Below, in pieces: positions 35,301 through 35,489 of a stretch of DNA of 35,489 bases. A program made the position numbers and the translations under genes. How positions within the stretch are numbered: position 1 is the first letter of the stretch; each line of letters starts with the position of its first letter. This stretch comes from Chloroflexota bacterium (GTDB lineage: Bacteria; Chloroflexota; Anaerolineae; UBA3071): NCBI GenBank assembly GCA_014383605.1, contig JACNHM010000291.1, positions 1-35,489 of the forward strand, given 5' to 3'. Below the pieces are notes generated by a model. The model did not search any database. It had not been told where the DNA came from and saw nothing but the letters and a program-made list of their open reading frames with translations.

Positions 35301-35489
35301 TCCGACCAGCAGCGGTTGGAGGATCTGTGTCAATCGGGCTCCGCAGATTGCCAGAAGTACCTGGACGCTATCGAGGAGCTCTATCACAAGACCCGCAATC
35401 CGCGCCAGGTTGACCTCTGCCGGACGGCCGATGGAGAGCTCTACGTTGATGATCCCGATCCGGCTGACAATCAAGGGGCGGAGGACGCC
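28542..35489 (+). CDS. Giant 2, C-terminal part downstream of TAG; runs off the window
   Basis: This is the same frame as the ORF from 23073. It is open from 28482 to the window end (2336 codons), with a first in-frame ATG at 28542 and no ribosome-binding site. It lacks a signal peptide, so independent expression is unlikely. It resumes VCBS units 3-7, returns to the beta-helix (GSSIYNANPAADSVTVSG), then follows Giant 1 closely: choice-of-anchor-Q, helix block, cupredoxin-like domains (nt about 30410-30690 and 31045-31300), PWIVGQPLSRPPAAIG, and a cohesin-like domain split by PKD (about 32730-33300: YEWDFDDGT, VSHVYG). A second seven-unit VCBS array (about 33705-34797) replaces a short segment of Giant 1 before LPVAYHADWPDLPPLLSV. 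Its 3' end lies outside the window. Confidence 0.8.
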   Translation, partial: MSVFAVDVDGDDDTDVLSASENDDKIAWYENRLDDVGCTPSTPALCWIPHTISTAANGAQSVYAADVDEDGNVDVFSASYNDNKIAWYENKLDDPGCTLLAPAACWSAHTISIAANGARSVYAADVDGDGDLDALSASQNDDKIAWYENTSGDGAAWTTHIIVDTHSGADRADGARSVYAADVDRDGDLDALSASYDDDKIAWYENTDGDGTAWTAHTISTDADGARSVFAAFVDEDGNVDVLSALYDDDEITWYDNPIGAIGSSIYNANPAADSVTVSGTILQSAGLAENQCWGEVTTGGYNLLHGGTCFTLGGTDISGDPELGPLRDNGGPTLTRALSTADSPAVEAGPFEADCAVETDQRGKTRPFDSPGGGGVRCDIGAVEYGADTLLVCETCNPDPDNLRFTDLQEALHRAMAGDVIAVEAGAYTGSFTAYKNATLQHAGINVATLSQDQPVGVRAILQASERTIREQHRLLDETQTDGLSGTVLTIEAYEYPAGPAGAIAVTDDVTVTLRGLTIRHGLSRQGGGIYNVGHLYVYTSTISENAVVNGLQGATVVTEAMGGAIYNVGDLTLERSTLSGNQSEYYGGAIYNDGSGSGGIPATVEVDFSTIAENRAEKIGAQRVVNIKDAGFDPGTLTVDSGDHIQFQDQTANAHTLVVDGEGCNLAEIEVPRQGGGLSEPLICSVSDDPVTITVRDKDNASLSMNITVNALGFTPEAHAIYVSGGEITVHRSLLVKSSGSSGDNCGFGGMGSLIQSEGYNLVDDDSCRLTGGTDLRPATEPNLAARLGPLQDNNAIDFVNNWISGYTYSHALKPGSSAMDHIPPDECGAATQHTINIASGSLDLTIEAGDVVKWTHTADSTVALDDGEANVNLVAVPAGGQSREVQFTEPGDYPYRVYANDTRAQIGAGVIEVASRVRAVDQRGTVLPQRGTGDTYRCDVGAYEFEPWIVGQPLSRPPAAIGTQPPSWEDGKGTELGLSYHAWSSATAQDYPLRPSPNDGDADLEESEIVTLKWETDPDPASQVEMALYGIVEWPADPQIHVSEAPAQLTHDDVSDGFQVSDARAFEGREPADDEAGQLLSVGVFARTVLPDIAGDSYSVLQFVKGNQANPTLKVQVVKTVDWNTPGVRDMRAERGVCEIGHEIRYRSYEDASGTLPGHEDPEDRPGQILLGEAFDGVRTEIDLARVQNTVDGLILPAHIRDAREGPIIPILNTAPTQLSGDLVTGDHDLRITWYRPDERDVAWPVKTIGYRCDWPADPPEIVIASELGSEIGGQAVLNLEGYSDVTVYHQPDPDEPGYNPNDEHALLASSNLGNSAPALYALRTDLADQPYALLKYRDPREDDQPKIAVYKVVLTREAEEITNITPDPGTITLLASASAAGVAQTNLQSQPSVTVRVGDGELPPGGDVTVLVEALGASNLRSATIKVSYDPDVLTPTACATNRLDSVEALYNLQITTDEPQQPFRTVHMRASLNAGTDAQYEWDFDDGTTRIAGAEVSHVYGAVGTYTVTVTASNGVFADVTATTQIEIAEDAVPGSLDDDDTIGCRIETDGELTIELKTRNKHGLSGNLTLTEVTFEATGDPPAEDTETSLDLTSISLFGPGYEDLSFNITAGNPVFAPTPLRGLLDIQPCPQTKATDVAARPFWRDFKDMLWARAAGDMDMLYFYPLQPGFHLTDDHAESLGLVDENGNVLSPDDRVGRCVPWMDELSGGQTETVPYAIPHTITTDADGARSVHAADVDGDGDVDVLSASFDDDTIAWYENTDGAGTFGPEQVITTDADGATSVYAADVDDDGDLDVLSASANDDKIAWYENDGTPANGGWIAHTLVTGADGARSVYAADADGDGNLDVLSASENNDRITWYENFDGDGWFYRSQVIADDADGARSVYAADVDDDGDVDVVSASFNDDKIAWYENQLNGFGCGPPWDTGECWTAHIISTNAGGATSVYAADVDGDDDVDILSASENDDKIAWYENTDGAGAFGPEQVITTDANGAVSVYAADVDGDGDLDALSASYYGDEIAWYENDGTPADGGWTAHTLSTDADGARSVYAADVDGDDDLDVLSASENDDKIAWYQNQSVRVLPVAYHADWPDLPPLLSVGETVYERAKSGISGVANQLAVSRIYDDLAPGAWDNDAAKIVIEGAEVQRSLAELIDPIGEARVEVGITINDNPALPEEIKTERLLFGGGLAIVGTTDNEITLPFALRSRITFDDIEGELVFKGYYDGASPEYIKGDPLLLLNVMSKSDQQRLEDLCQSGSADCQKYLDAIEELYHKTRNPRQVDLCRTADGELYVDDPDPADNQGAEDA
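33705..34797 (+). repeat. VCBS/FG-GAP array 2: seven units, probable beta-propeller
   Basis: Seven units run from HTITTDADGARSVHAADV to SENDDKIAWYQN, inserted between WMDEL and LPVAYHADW. Giant 1 has only about 27 residues there. Unit number and sequence match array 1, so the two probably derive from each other or from one donor. Confidence 0.85.

Noticed and set aside
34269..35474. 401-aa ORF on the - strand
   Set aside because: It is antisense to the VCBS array and the region conserved with Giant 1, and it has no recognisable protein features.

Overview
The window is about 35.5 kb of high-GC DNA in which every convincing gene lies on the + strand. It holds no tRNA, rRNA, CRISPR array or transposase that I can see. 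The cargo suggests a Chloroflexota (Anaerolineae-like) bacterium, probably from a metagenome: large secreted proteins with cohesin/dockerin modules, CSLREA / choice-of-anchor-Q beta-helix proteins, a YLPLV-type C-terminus, thrombospondin type 3 repeats, and heptamer minisatellites that run through coding sequence. This taxonomic call is inference, because no phylogenetic marker gene is present.

Region 1 (1-4061). The 3' part of a secreted protein is followed by a near-consensus sigma70 promoter (TTGACA-N17-TAGAAT, 944-972). This drives a small surface protein (1061-1864), a PAS-PAS NarL-type histidine kinase (about 1861-3375) whose start overlaps the previous stop, and a LuxR/NarL-type response regulator (3396-4061).

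Region 2 (4062-6460). A 372-bp gap holds inverted repeats and two opposed families of about 20-bp tandem repeats around a hairpin. After it come a stand-alone degenerate receiver (4434-4922), a cohesin protein coupled to it by ATGA overlap (4919-5650) and a paralogous cohesin-dockerin protein (5666-6460).

Region 3 (6461-35489). A 996-aa secreted protein precedes two giant paralogous secreted proteins. Giant 1 (9746-22840) is 4364 aa. Giant 2 starts at 23073 and runs off the window in one frame, broken only by an in-frame TAG at 28479-28481 where sibling repeats have Trp. The giants have near-identical upstream regions and share this order: signal peptide, parallel beta-helix blocks with CSLREA and choice-of-anchor-Q modules, two degenerate cupredoxin-like inserts, a cohesin split by a PKD domain, and a very long C-terminal region I cannot name. 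Giant 2 additionally carries LamG plus a seven-repeat VCBS/FG-GAP array at one site and a second seven-repeat array at another. Both are absent from Giant 1.

Taken together, this looks like an extracellular-matrix or adhesion locus with its own two-component system. Cohesin and dockerin modules in neighbouring genes suggest non-covalent assembly at the cell surface. The most unusual features are domain-within-domain insertions in the giant proteins and short interspersed DNA repeats tolerated inside reading frames. One 24-bp element has an empty site in the paralogous intergenic copy.
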